Positions 54,169 through 62,729 of a DNA stretch of 64,000 nt are shown in pieces. Positions within the stretch are counted from its first letter, which is position 1. Every line of letters starts with the position of its first letter. Origin of the DNA: a bacterium (GTDB lineage Bacteria > SAR324 > XYD2-FULL-50-16); assembly GCA_024275165.1 (NCBI GenBank), contig JAJRZQ010000003.1:117763-181762 (forward strand), written 5' to 3'. A program made the translations under genes and the position numbers. A model generated the notes under the pieces. It did not search any database, was not told where the DNA came from, and saw nothing but the letters and a program-made list of their open reading frames with translations.

Positions 54169-54909
54169 TTATTCCAAGGCTTGCAGGAGATCGGGCATTT
54201 TCTCATATTCTGCGGCACTCCGAAAAAGATTGGGTAAAATCTGGCTGCGGGTGCCAAAGCCCGCGGGAACGCCGATTTTTACGCTCAAGTCCATTTGATC
54301 GGCGCGACTTAAATAAAACCCCGCGCTGGCAGGGGTTAAAAAAACCAAGGCAATGTCTTTCAACCCCACTTCTTCATCCTCTAAAAGGCTGAGGGCAAAA
54401 GGATGGAGGATCGCTTGATAGGGCTCGGGCTCAAGTTGTTGGACAAGTTGGGCCAAGCGGCTCTGTAAGTCTTGCGCCAGGGCGCTGAAAAAGGGGTGCC
54501 GCTGCCGTTCTAAGGCCAGGGAAAAGACCAAGACCCAAGGCAACAAGTGGCGAGAGAGAAATTCTCCCCCGGGCAGTGTTTTGTCTTGGTCTAAGAGGTG
54601 AACCAAAAAACGCAGCTCCGCGGCGAAGTGGTCGGGCTGCAATTTCGGGTACCAGCCCTCCGCGCGGTAGCTATCGGCAACCAGACCCACCGTATCCCCC
54701 CCCATTTGGGCATCGTCGCTGAGATAAACCGAGGCATAGGGAAAGACCTCCAAGCCGAACAACTGGTAGTGGTCCGCGGCAAATTCATCCTCCGCCTGTT
54801 CAAAACGCGAGTAATGAGCTTGCCAGACCCCTTGTAAAGAAGAACTCGCCCAGTCTGAGGGGAGTTTCCCCTCCAGCAAGGAAGCGATTAAAGAAAGCTC
54901 ATTGTACAT
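54169..54909 (-). CDS. TorD-family molybdoenzyme chaperone
   Basis: A 246-residue helical protein with TorD/DmsD family patterns (HYSRFEQAEDEFAADHYQLF, ELRFLVHLLDQDKTLPGGEF). Such chaperones bind the molybdoenzyme before cofactor insertion. Its ATG lies directly after the stop of the large subunit region (TAA-ATG), so it belongs to the operon. It is intact although the enzyme genes carry internal stop codons. Confidence 0.82.
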   Translation of the reverse strand: MYNELSLIASLLEGKLPSDWASSSLQGVWQAHYSRFEQAEDEFAADHYQLFGLEVFPYASVYLSDDAQMGGDTVGLVADSYRAEGWYPKLQPDHFAAELRFLVHLLDQDKTLPGGEFLSRHLLPWVLVFSLALERQRHPFFSALAQDLQSRLAQLVQQLEPEPYQAILHPFALSLLEDEEVGLKDIALVFLTPASAGFYLSRADQMDLSVKIGVPAGFGTRSQILPNLFRSAAEYEKMPDLLQALE

Positions 54910-55278
54910 TTAGCGACCAAAAGGTTTTTCTGGTAGCCTATAAGCTTCCGCAACAGGTTTCAAGGGCCGATTGTACCAAGCCGGTCGCCTCGTGCCGTCA
55001 GGGCTATGGTCGATAGCCGAGCGGGTCAGGGCCACCCAGGCGCGGTAACGCTCCATGGATTTTTGGGTATCCACCCAAACATCGCCGTAGGAATCGCTCG
55101 CTTCCGCTTTTTTTACCTGCAACGCTTTTTGATGCCAGCAATGGGCTCCACTGACCGGATCGGGTTGGGCCACATGGGTCAGGTTCTGGTTGACCCCGAC
55201 ATCTTCCCACCAGATGCGGGAAGAGTCGGGGTCCCAAGTCTTCCAGGGGCCGCCCGTTTTTTTGATCTTTAGTTCTCT
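54910..55278 (-). pseudogene. C-terminal segment of SoeA-like subunit after in-frame TAA
   Basis: After TAA 55279-55281 the same frame stays open for 122 residues that read as the end of a SoeA-type molybdoenzyme (RIWWEDVGVNQNLTH, PDPVSGAHCWHQ, GDVWVDTQKSMERYRAW). No good start codon exists at the junction; the first possible one is a GTG at 55173. With this piece the subunit would reach about 978 residues, the usual length of SoeA. It is either lost from the protein or translated by readthrough. Confidence 0.7.
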
Positions 55279-57846
55279 TTATCCATTGTCATGCTCGATT
55301 AAATCGACCACGCTGGCAAAACCCGCCCCCATGCCGGGGCCGGTCTCATTGAGCTTCCAGCGACCCAAGTGGTGCGAACAGGCCACTACCCCGGGCTTGA
55401 TTCCTTCTGTCACAAAGGCCTTATCCACAAAATAACCGATTTCGGTTTCCACCCGCACCAAGGACCCCGATTGCACCCCAATGCGTTTCGCGTCGACCGG
55501 ATGAATCCACAAAGGGTTGTTGTGACTGATCTCATAGAGCCATTTGCAGTTGGCGCTGCGGGTATGGATCAAGGTGGGAAGGCGAAAGTTGGGCAACAAA
55601 ATCATCTCTCCCTTTTCCCGATTGATGTGATCTGGATGCACATGGCTTTTAAGAGGCCAGGGCAGGGTGTAATCCTTTTCCGGCCAACCCCAGGCCTCCA
55701 TGGTAGGGCTAAAGAACTCCAAGCGTTTGGAGGGGGTTTTGAACCCGTGGCGGCCTTGCCCTTCCACCATTAATCCCTTGACGCTGCCATCGGCGGCGAC
55801 CATACGACCATAGGCATCTTCTGCGCAGCCCTCTGTCGACTCCGCTTGGATAAAGGGAGGCTCGACCACCTTTTTTACCTCAAAGGCTCCGTGGTTTTGC
55901 ATGTATTCATAAGGGGTCAGCCCCGCTTTTTTTGCCGTTTCGGGCAAGCCGGGAACGGAGTTTTCAAAGATCCAACTCCAGTATTCCTTTTGCGTAATCA
56001 GCTCTCCTTTTCGAGTGGGGCTTTCAAAATATTGCCGAATCCCCAAGCTGCCGTCTGGGTCCATGCGGCCAGAGAGTTCAACCCAGAATTCGCTTTCTTC
56101 CCAGACCTCGCCGGGGTTGGCTTCGTAGGTATACTTGACCTCAATGCCGGCCTTTTCCATGGCCACGCGGCGCACGGGTTGGCGAAAGGCAAACCACTGG
56201 GCGTTGTGCGTCTCTTGGCTCATCAAATCATGCCGTTCCCCGCTATGCCCCATGGGGAGGATGTAATCGGCAAACCAAGCCGATTCGTTCCAGGTGGGGG
56301 TCAAGGCGACATGGCACTTGATCTTTTCTTCGTCCTTTAAGGCCTTCAGCCACATAAAGCCGTCGGGGTTGATCCACATGGGATTGTAAACCCTGGTGAA
56401 ATAAAGATCGACTTCGCCCCGGCCTTCTTCTAAAAAGTGAGGGAGCAAAAAGCTCATCTCATAAAAAGCCAAGGGCCACTCGTGGGGAAGGTGCAACTCG
56501 TTCCAAGCGTTAAAGGCAGGGGCCTCCTTATAGGGTTTGGGCACGAATTTATTCCAGCCGTTGCCGTTCACCCCGCCCTTGCTGCCCACGCTGCCGGTCA
56601 ACACATTTAAGAAAAAGAGGGTGCGGGCCACCTGCCAACCGCCTAAGTGGGCCATGGCGGCGGCGCGCCAAACATGGGTGGCGAGCCTGCCGTCGCACTC
56701 GGCAATGATCTTAGCGGTTTCGACAATGCGCTCCCTGGGGAGTTGGCACTCCTTCGCGGCGCGGTCAAAGGTGAACTCACCGTAATTGACCTTTAAGTAC
56801 CGATCAAAGGTTTCAAATTGATCCAGTAAAGCGGCATCTTGGCGGAGTTCTTCTTGCAGCGCCTTCAATTCGGTCGTATTGGCAAGCAGGCCTTTTTCGT
56901 CCTTGGTAAAATGTTCTAGGGTTTCTTTCCAGTTCACCCAGTTTTTTACAAACTTCTTATCGTAGCGGTTATGCTGGATCAAGTAATTGGCGATGGCCAA
57001 GATCATTACGGGCTCGCTCCCCGGCCAAGCGGGCAGCCAAACATCCGACTTCGACGCCGTGTTGGAAAGACGAGGGTCCATGGTGATCAACTTGCCGCCC
57101 GCCTCTTTGGCTTCCATGATCCGTTGGGCGTGGGGGTTGAAATAATGGCCTGTTTCTAAGTGGCTGGAGATTAAAAAAATCACCTTGGCATTGGCGTAGT
57201 CGGGGCTGGGCCGATCAAACCCGGCCCACTGGAAATAGCCCGAGCGGGCGGCAGCGGAACAGATATTGGTATGGCTGTTGTGGGAGTCGGTGCCCCAAGC
57301 CTTGATGGCCCGTAAGGCGTAGTGATCCTCCCCGGGGCGGCCAACATGGTACATGATCCCATCGCGGCGCTTTTTTCGGCTGGCCGCCATTTTTTCTCCG
57401 ATTTCTTCTAAGGCGGTTTCCCAGGTGATCCGCTTCCATTTCCCTTCCCCTCGCTTGCCCACTCGTTTTAAGGGATAAAGAACGCGCTCGGGGTCGTAAA
57501 TCTGGTTGTGGGTCGCCGGCCCCTTAGCACAATTGCGCCCCCGGCTGCCCGGATGAACCGGGTTGCCCTCAAATTTGCGGATTTCAAAATTATCCTTATC
57601 CACATAGGCCAAAAGCCCACAAGCAGACTCACAGTTAAAGCAGACCGTCGGAATCAAGCGATAATGCCGGGCCACCTTTTTTGGCCAGGCCTTGGCATCG
57701 TATTCGACCCAATCCTCCCAACGCTCTTGCGGGGGGTGGCTGGTCATCCGGCCATCGGGTTGGCGGATGTGGGTCATTTCTAAAGGTTTAGCGGCACAAT
57801 CGCTAAAGTGGGGAACCTCTTCTGCGTGTTTGTTCTCCATGTTCAT
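55279..57846 (-). CDS. soeA: SoeA-like molybdopterin oxidoreductase large subunit (truncated)
   Basis: An 855-residue molybdopterin enzyme of the complex iron-sulfur molybdoenzyme family. A [4Fe-4S] site (TVCFNCESACGLLAY, GRNCAKGPATH) and cofactor-binding segments (GRPGEDHYALRAIKAWG, GGWQVARTLFFLNVLTGSVG, PMGHSGERHDLMSQE) are present. No Tat signal is seen, so it is cytoplasmic, as SoeA is. The partner genes encode ferredoxin and NrfD-type subunits. It would oxidise sulfite to sulfate with quinone. The frame ends at TAA, about 122 residues short, as described above. Polysulfide or other substrates are possible. Confidence 0.75.
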   Translation of the reverse strand: MNMENKHAEEVPHFSDCAAKPLEMTHIRQPDGRMTSHPPQERWEDWVEYDAKAWPKKVARHYRLIPTVCFNCESACGLLAYVDKDNFEIRKFEGNPVHPGSRGRNCAKGPATHNQIYDPERVLYPLKRVGKRGEGKWKRITWETALEEIGEKMAASRKKRRDGIMYHVGRPGEDHYALRAIKAWGTDSHNSHTNICSAAARSGYFQWAGFDRPSPDYANAKVIFLISSHLETGHYFNPHAQRIMEAKEAGGKLITMDPRLSNTASKSDVWLPAWPGSEPVMILAIANYLIQHNRYDKKFVKNWVNWKETLEHFTKDEKGLLANTTELKALQEELRQDAALLDQFETFDRYLKVNYGEFTFDRAAKECQLPRERIVETAKIIAECDGRLATHVWRAAAMAHLGGWQVARTLFFLNVLTGSVGSKGGVNGNGWNKFVPKPYKEAPAFNAWNELHLPHEWPLAFYEMSFLLPHFLEEGRGEVDLYFTRVYNPMWINPDGFMWLKALKDEEKIKCHVALTPTWNESAWFADYILPMGHSGERHDLMSQETHNAQWFAFRQPVRRVAMEKAGIEVKYTYEANPGEVWEESEFWVELSGRMDPDGSLGIRQYFESPTRKGELITQKEYWSWIFENSVPGLPETAKKAGLTPYEYMQNHGAFEVKKVVEPPFIQAESTEGCAEDAYGRMVAADGSVKGLMVEGQGRHGFKTPSKRLEFFSPTMEAWGWPEKDYTLPWPLKSHVHPDHINREKGEMILLPNFRLPTLIHTRSANCKWLYEISHNNPLWIHPVDAKRIGVQSGSLVRVETEIGYFVDKAFVTEGIKPGVVACSHHLGRWKLNETGPGMGAGFASVVDLIEHDNG

Positions 57847-57853
57847 GGTATTC

Positions 57854-58360
57854 CTAGCTATTGGGGATGTGTTGGGGTGCCATTACAAAGGCGTGTTCAT
57901 AACAATAAAGGCCAATCAGGGTAGACAGGGCTGCTAAGGGAGCCAGACCCGCGTAGATTAAACCGATAGGGAAAAAGGCCCCTAAGCCGATGGCCCCGAA
58001 CCAAAAAAGGTTTTTGTATTTTCCCTGGGTAATCATATGCGCCGCCGCCCTTGCCGTGTCGGTAGAATGCTTGGAACCGAACTCGCCTAAGAGGATCATC
58101 AACAGGTTCAAGGTCAAACTAATCGTAAAGGCGTGAAAGCTTAGCTTGGCAAAGCCCTCCTCAATGGGGGTGAGGGCGCTTAAAATGGTGAGGGCCGCGC
58201 CGCCGGCCATGATCGCCTGCACCAAGAAATGAAACGGCAAAAGCGGACTCTGCCAAAAGTCACGGCCTTCGGCTTGACCAAAGAGGTAAGCGGTATAAAT
58301 CGCCGCCCCAATGGCCAAGGGAAAACCCAAATACATCGCGAGCTTGCGCCAGAGCAGCAT
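57854..58360 (-). CDS. NrfD-like membrane subunit, C-terminal half
   Basis: A 168-residue protein with about four helices, starting at an ATG right after the in-frame TAA of the upstream gene (TAA-ATG). It begins MLLWRKLAMYLGFPLAIG and contains AYLFGQAEGRDFWQSPLLPF, a typical NrfD/SoeC segment. It completes the eight-helix NrfD fold begun by the preceding gene. Translation restart at TAA-ATG could give two half-subunits. Confidence 0.7.
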   Translation of the reverse strand: MLLWRKLAMYLGFPLAIGAAIYTAYLFGQAEGRDFWQSPLLPFHFLVQAIMAGGAALTILSALTPIEEGFAKLSFHAFTISLTLNLLMILLGEFGSKHSTDTARAAAHMITQGKYKNLFWFGAIGLGAFFPIGLIYAGLAPLAALSTLIGLYCYEHAFVMAPQHIPNS

Positions 58361-59404
58361 TTAAATGTCTAAAAAGCCCAGATAAACCGCCAGTTCCAAG
58401 AGCCACCAAGCCCCCACCACATGGCTGAAGGAGATCAAGATATAGGCCCCCCGCACCAACCAACTTTTAAATTGGGGTTTAAAGATGACCCGTAAAAAAC
58501 GCTCGGGCCGTTCGAGGTCGGCAACCAAGAAAAGGGTGGTTAAAAGGGAAAAGGCGATGACCGCCGCGCCACTGATCAAGCTGGTCAAAAGATCCAACCC
58601 ACCCCAACCGTAGATAAAGGTAGTCGCCATGAGCATAAAAATACCGGAAGCAATCCCCTTAGTCACCAAATAGCTGGGGACCTGCCAATGCCAGGGCACC
58701 TTGTGCTGGGCATTGTAGGTATTTTGTACCATTTGCTCGCTCCCACCAAAATAGAGGGTGGAGGGCTCTAAGGCTTCCCCTTCGGTTAGCTTATCGCTTT
58801 TGATATCGCTCCACAAAAAGTGTTTGGATTGGCCTTGAGTCACCGTGGGGGTTAAGGCGGCCTGATGCCCCTCAACATAAAAAACCTTGGGGCCGGTGCC
58901 CTGTTCTGGTTTTCTTACGGTTACATTTTCTTTCGCCAAGACCCGACTGATTTCCGAACTCGGGTCGGCCAAGTCCCCGGCGACAATCGCATGCTCGGGG
59001 CAAACCACTGCGCAGGCGGGCTCCATCCCCACCTCTAAACGGTGGGAGCAGTAATTGCATTTTTGCGCTGTCTTGGTTTCGGGGTCAATGTAGATGGAGT
59101 CATAGGGGCAGGCTTGCATACAAGACTTGCAGCCGATACAAAGGTCGGAGTCGTAGCCGACAATGCCGTCTGGCCTCTGGTGCATGGCCGTAACAGGGCA
59201 GATTTCCACGCAAGGGGGATTGGCGCATTGGTTGCAACGGTTGACCTGAAAATTCCTGCGGACATCGGGGTAGTTGCCCACTTCGGTATATTTGACCCAG
59301 GTGCGAAATACCCCTAAGGGAACTTGGTTTTCACTTTTGCAAGCGGTTGAACAGGCATGGCAGCCAATACACTTGCGATTATTGATAATAAAGCCGTAAT
59401 TCAT
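58361..59404 (-). CDS. Ferredoxin-NrfD N-terminal fusion subunit (SoeB plus half SoeC)
   Basis: A 347-residue fusion. Residues 1-190 are a four-cluster ferredoxin-type subunit (RKCIGCHACSTACKSEN, CNQCANPPCVEICPV, CIGCKSCMQACPYDS, CNYCSHRLEVGMEPACAVVC). The rest is the first four helices of an NrfD-type membrane protein. ATG 59404 is chosen since homologous ferredoxin subunits begin MNYGF..., with AAGGAAGG upstream; a longer start at 59512 exists. A TAA interrupts the membrane part, and the other half follows in the next frame segment. Confidence 0.75.
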   Translation of the reverse strand: MNYGFIINNRKCIGCHACSTACKSENQVPLGVFRTWVKYTEVGNYPDVRRNFQVNRCNQCANPPCVEICPVTAMHQRPDGIVGYDSDLCIGCKSCMQACPYDSIYIDPETKTAQKCNYCSHRLEVGMEPACAVVCPEHAIVAGDLADPSSEISRVLAKENVTVRKPEQGTGPKVFYVEGHQAALTPTVTQGQSKHFLWSDIKSDKLTEGEALEPSTLYFGGSEQMVQNTYNAQHKVPWHWQVPSYLVTKGIASGIFMLMATTFIYGWGGLDLLTSLISGAAVIAFSLLTTLFLVADLERPERFLRVIFKPQFKSWLVRGAYILISFSHVVGAWWLLELAVYLGFLDI

Positions 59405-59596
59405 CCTTCCTTTGCGTAGATGGGGTTTGGGGCCTTGGGTGAGGAAGCGGTTAGCCACGCCCCCCGGTGTAATCAAATCGAAATAACCAGGCTTGCCCTG
59501 CCCTGAAGGCAAACGGGTCTGAGGTCAAGATCACTTGACTCCAGGCGGCCCAACAGGGAGGGAAGATGCGAGGAAACGATTTTACTATTTATATGT

Positions 59597-59608
59597 ATAT
59601 TGAAATAT
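59597..59608. promoter_or_regulatory. Candidate sulfur-regulon operator upstream of soe-like operon
   Basis: ATATTGAAATAT is a palindrome with five-base arms. It has the same form as the sites before sqr and dsrC. It lies 193 bases before the chosen start of the first subunit gene (85 bases before the alternative start 59512). Confidence 0.4.
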
Positions 59609-59684
59609 TTCCATAAAACAGTTACCAGCCGCGGGGGGGGACTGTCAAACAAAAAAACCTTTTGCCTAAAGCTGGGGAGCCCTT

Positions 59685-59726
59685 AAAAAAAATCTCTTTT
59701 TTTGGGGAAAAAGAGAGATTTTTTTT
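59685..59726. terminator. Hairpin with A/T flanks
   Basis: AAAAAAAATCTCT pairs exactly with AGAGATTTTTTTT around a loop containing GGGG. The T-run on either strand fits a bidirectional terminator. Confidence 0.6.
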
Positions 59727-59794
59727 GAATTTTCTTCATCTATCTGTTAGCCTCTGCCCTAAGTTGGTTAAAAATTAGGTTAAGCGCAAAGGTC

Positions 59795-59943
59795 GGTTCC
59801 ACCCTGCCTTGAGCGAGAACCTGTACCCTGGCTCAGTCTGTGCCGGCCTTGTTGCAAACCCTAAGGTATACTGGGGGGTACGCCTTGGGGCAAGGTTTCA
59901 ACCTATCGCACATTGAGCCAGGGTGCTTTTTTTCAATTCAAAG
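59795..59943 (+). ncRNA. Candidate structured small RNA
   Basis: A small hairpin (GGTTC / GAACC, 59795-59821) precedes a long hairpin whose ends pair closely: ACCCTGGCTCA (59825-59835) with TGAGCCAGGGT, and CTTGTTGC with an inner GCAAGG region. It ends in a seven-T run (59937-59943), a terminator. Overall it is long and rod-like with internal loops, as in 6S-type RNAs, but no 6S or SRP consensus was recognised, and the strand is inferred from the T-run. Confidence 0.35.
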
Positions 59944-59950
59944 GCTTGCT

Positions 59951-60919
59951 CTATGAGGGCGGTGCCTCATCCTCTCCTTCTTGTTCTAGTTCGACCCGCT
60001 CGTTGGGCGCGCTTTGATTCCAAGAATCAAAATACAAATATTTGATACTCGTAAAAAAAGGGCTGTTGTCGAAATCAGCAGGGACGACTTGACTGTAGTT
60101 CTTTCTCAAATGAGTCACCATTTGCAAAAAATCTTCCCGATGCTTTAATTGCAACTTGCCTTGGCGATGTTGTTTAAACCGCATGGCGGCCGCAACCGGG
60201 TACCCCGCTTTTTGAAAGGCGTGCGCGATCATCCCCGAGCAGATGTAGTATTGTTCAAAGCGGGTGCTCCCTCCAATGTACATCTTAGCGTCTGGGCGAA
60301 ATTTGCTGTAAATATGTTTGAACAAGAGCTGCTCAATATTGGTGACATCATAGCGGGGTTGCTCGTAGAGCATTTTTTCCATAAAGGACAAAACCTTTTG
60401 TTTGTTTTCCTCGGTCAACATCACCGGACGGCAAACCCGGATATCCAAATGAATGTATTTGTCAATGGAACTGACCAGCACTCCGCTCGGCTCGGCTTCA
60501 ATGATCTGCCCCTCTCCTTTATAAAAGGCGGCATGGCTATAGGGGCTGGCGGTTAAGGTTTGAATAATGCGGCTGATTCGCTGGTTCCCCCGGATTAAAA
60601 TGATGTCGCAAGGTTGAGCGATTTGTAACAGTCGCCTTTTCTTATAGGCCAAAAAGACCTGTTCATCCTCAAAACTGCCCAGTAGAGGTTGCGCGGAATT
60701 ATAGCCCGGAACAACTTCTAAGAGATAACCCATCAAGGCATTATAGATCTTTTCTTTTGCCCCTTCTGAGGTAAATTGTTTACCTAGGTGATTTAATTGA
60801 TCGAAAAATCGGATTAAAAGCCGATCAATTAAAGCATTGTTCCCCTCCAGCAAGGGGGTGGAAAGGCGTTTTTTAAGCTTTTTGAATAAGGGGGGTTTGC
60901 TCGACTTGGACATAATCAC
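59951..60919 (-). CDS. YiiX/NlpC-P60-like cysteine peptidase-fold protein
   Basis: A 322-residue protein with the permuted NlpC/P60 (YiiX-like) pattern: a Gly-Asp-rich strand (QPCDIILIRGNQRISRIIQT), histidine in SPYSHAAFYKGEGQIIEAEP and cysteine in EQYYICSGMIAHAFQKAG. This family acts on lipids or peptides; the substrate is unknown. The N-terminal part (LFKKLKKRLSTPLLEGNN) is basic and the C-terminus acidic. No signal peptide is seen. Confidence 0.7.
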   Translation of the reverse strand: MIMSKSSKPPLFKKLKKRLSTPLLEGNNALIDRLLIRFFDQLNHLGKQFTSEGAKEKIYNALMGYLLEVVPGYNSAQPLLGSFEDEQVFLAYKKRRLLQIAQPCDIILIRGNQRISRIIQTLTASPYSHAAFYKGEGQIIEAEPSGVLVSSIDKYIHLDIRVCRPVMLTEENKQKVLSFMEKMLYEQPRYDVTNIEQLLFKHIYSKFRPDAKMYIGGSTRFEQYYICSGMIAHAFQKAGYPVAAAMRFKQHRQGKLQLKHREDFLQMVTHLRKNYSQVVPADFDNSPFFTSIKYLYFDSWNQSAPNERVELEQEGEDEAPPS

Positions 60920-61576
60920 TTTGAGGAATGATTTAAGGAGCCTCTAACAAACTCAGAGGCGGCTTGCAGGTCAAAATTTTAATCCCTGCGCGAAAAAACT
61001 AAAAAACTTGACGCGCCCCAAGGGCTATAACCAGCCCGAAGGGCACGAACCTACCGCTTGAACAAGCGGTAGGCAAGGAGTTTTTTAGAGGTTCCTGAAT
61101 TTAAGCTTACCTTAAATCCCTATTTTTTTGCTAGGGGGTAAAAATCAAATCAAGGGGGTTAGAAGCAAAATGTGTGAAATCAATACAGAAAGCAAGTCAG
61201 GGCATGCGTCTAGGGTGTTGTCCCTATATGCGATTTGCAAAAAAAAAATATAAAAAATTTTAGTACTCGTGGAATCGGTTAGCTGTAGAGGATGAAGCCA
61301 GACTCGCAAAAGAGTTAGGTTTAATACCCTAAGGTTTTTTAAAGAGATACAGAAAATTTTGCCAATAAATATCAATTAAGAATAATCAAGACCCATTAAT
61401 TTTTTCCTTTAAAAAAGACTTAAATTTTAATTGGAAAAGCAAAACCCCTGCAAAAAAAATTGACAGAAACCGTAAAAAAAAATACTTAAAAAAGGAAGTA
61501 TTTTTATTGCTAAAGGAAAAAATCCAAGTTAAAATAAATTAAATACAAAAAGAACCACTAACCATAAAAACTCGCT
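60920..61576. other. Intergenic region with dispersed repeat
   Basis: It holds a small GCCTCT/AGAGGC hairpin (60940-60960), repeat copy B (61002-61096) and about 450 bases of AT-rich DNA with a TTGACA at 61460-61465. No supported gene. Confidence 0.55.
61002..61096 (-). repeat. Dispersed repeat, full copy B
   Basis: On the minus strand it begins AGGAACCTCTAAAAAACTCC and matches copy A at 23269-23364 with few differences, including the hairpin CTACCGCTT / AAGCGGTAG. It lies in opposite orientation to copy A. Confidence 0.7.
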
Positions 61577-61996
61577 ATGGCAGAGAAAAGTAAAGGGCTG
61601 ACAAAAAAGCAGATTGTTTTTGAATTTTTAGGGAAAAACCCCCAATCTCATTTCAAAGATGCGCAGGCTCACTTCTCTGATATGAACCTGAATAGCCTTA
61701 GAGCCTATTTTAGCGCTTGGAACGCGGAAAAAAACGGAGGTCGTAAAACCAGAAAACCGCGTGACACCCGTATGAGCGTTTCCGCGAAGGATCAAAAATT
61801 GATCCTCGCCTTTAAAAAGGTGATCGAGCGGCAAGAGCAACATATCGAAAACCTTTCGGCAAAGTTTGGACAATTAAAGAAAGAAAAAAAGCAGGTGGAG
61901 GAAAAGGTATTAAGACTCATCGCCGATCTAACCGCCAAGCAAAAAAAGGAAGTTTTTGCCTTAATCGAAACCTTTGTGCGCGGCTTAAAAAATTAA
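61577..61996 (+). CDS. Small basic coiled-coil protein of unknown function
   Basis: A 139-residue, lysine-rich protein. The first 60 residues have a helical pattern like a small DNA-binding domain (LTKKQIVFEFLGKNPQSHFK, LNSLRAYFSAWNAEKNG). Residues 75-130 are a coiled coil (VIERQEQHIENLSAKFGQLK). No family was recognised; a nucleoid or regulatory role is possible but unproven. Confidence 0.5.
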   Translation: MAEKSKGLTKKQIVFEFLGKNPQSHFKDAQAHFSDMNLNSLRAYFSAWNAEKNGGRKTRKPRDTRMSVSAKDQKLILAFKKVIERQEQHIENLSAKFGQLKKEKKQVEEKVLRLIADLTAKQKKEVFALIETFVRGLKN

Positions 61997-62358
61997 AGGC
62001 CCGCTTGGCCTACCAATCGGCTGAGACTAAACCGCGTCTGCGTTGTCCCCTTTCGATGCCCTCTCCTTGAGGGCAAAGAATTCATATCGCCTCTTTCTAC
62101 CCCTCCTCTTTAAATAAATTCTTCCCTTTGCGACCCCGCTTGACTCATAACCTGTCTCAAACAAGGCGCGCTCTTAGCCTTGCTGGCTGGCACCCCGCTG
62201 GGAAAAGCTTACCTGAAAGCGATTGACGGCATTCAATTTCTTTTTGATTGTCTTGCAAGACAACGGGCAAAGCAGGTAAAAATTAAAGTTGTTTTTTGGG
62301 GGAAGTGGAGAGAGCGCCATCCGCGCGAAATTCAGCTTAGGCCGCGATAAAAAAGAAG
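61997..62358. other. Intergenic region before tRNA-Asn 3' end
   Basis: It contains a hairpin TGCCCTC/GAGGGCA near 62057 and a perfect 16-base palindrome TTGTCTTGCAAGACAA at 62248-62263. No gene is supported; open frames here overlap the tRNA or palindrome. Confidence 0.45.
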
Positions 62359-62434
62359 TGGCTCCCTGAGTAGGACTCGAACCTACGGCCCGGTGATTAA
62401 CAGTCACCTGCTCTACCAACTGAGCTATCAGGGA
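62359..62434 (-). tRNA. tRNA-Asn (GTT)
   Basis: On the minus strand the cloverleaf is TCCCTGA at the 5' acceptor, TAGCTCAGTTGGTAGAGCA for the D arm, a CTGTTAA anticodon loop (GTT), GTAGGTTCGAGTCCTAC for the T arm and TCAGGGAG with an encoded CCA. Confidence 0.95.
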
Positions 62435-62646
62435 ATATTTAAACAGAATAAAAAAAACTACGCGTCTTTGCAAGAGGTTTGTTAAAAAATCGTCTCTAAG
62501 GGTTGATTTTTCATGTGTCGCTTTTTCTGCAAACAAAAAATACACCCTCATTGCAGAGTAAGTTTGCTTTAAGGGGACTGGCTCAATTGAAAATTGAGCT
62601 TATGCTTGACAGTTCAAGGTTAAATCAATAGTCTTACGAGATAAGC

Positions 62647-62723
<77 letters not shown>

Positions 62724-62729
62724 GCATTC

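Larger units (their letters stand above)
59405..59950. other. Region upstream of soe-like operon
   Basis: About 546 bases hold the soe operon promoter region with a palindrome (59597-59608), a hairpin with long A/T runs (59685-59726) and a structured-RNA candidate (59795-59943). No protein-coding gene is evident. Confidence 0.55.

Noticed and set aside
1338-58363. Genome-wide reassignment of TAA as a sense codon
   Set aside because: TAA ends many intact genes here (for example dsrE, dsrF, dsrM and dsrD) at normal family lengths. Three internal TAAs fit local decay, readthrough or error better.
59825-59943. 4.5S (SRP) RNA
   Set aside because: The conserved GGAAGCAGC-type apical loop is missing from the hairpin.
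61145-61375. A 76-codon minus-strand frame in AT-rich DNA
   Set aside because: No ribosome site and biased composition; it is most likely random.
62174-62551. A 125-codon minus-strand frame
   Set aside because: It runs straight through tRNA-Asn, and the tRNA explains the sequence.
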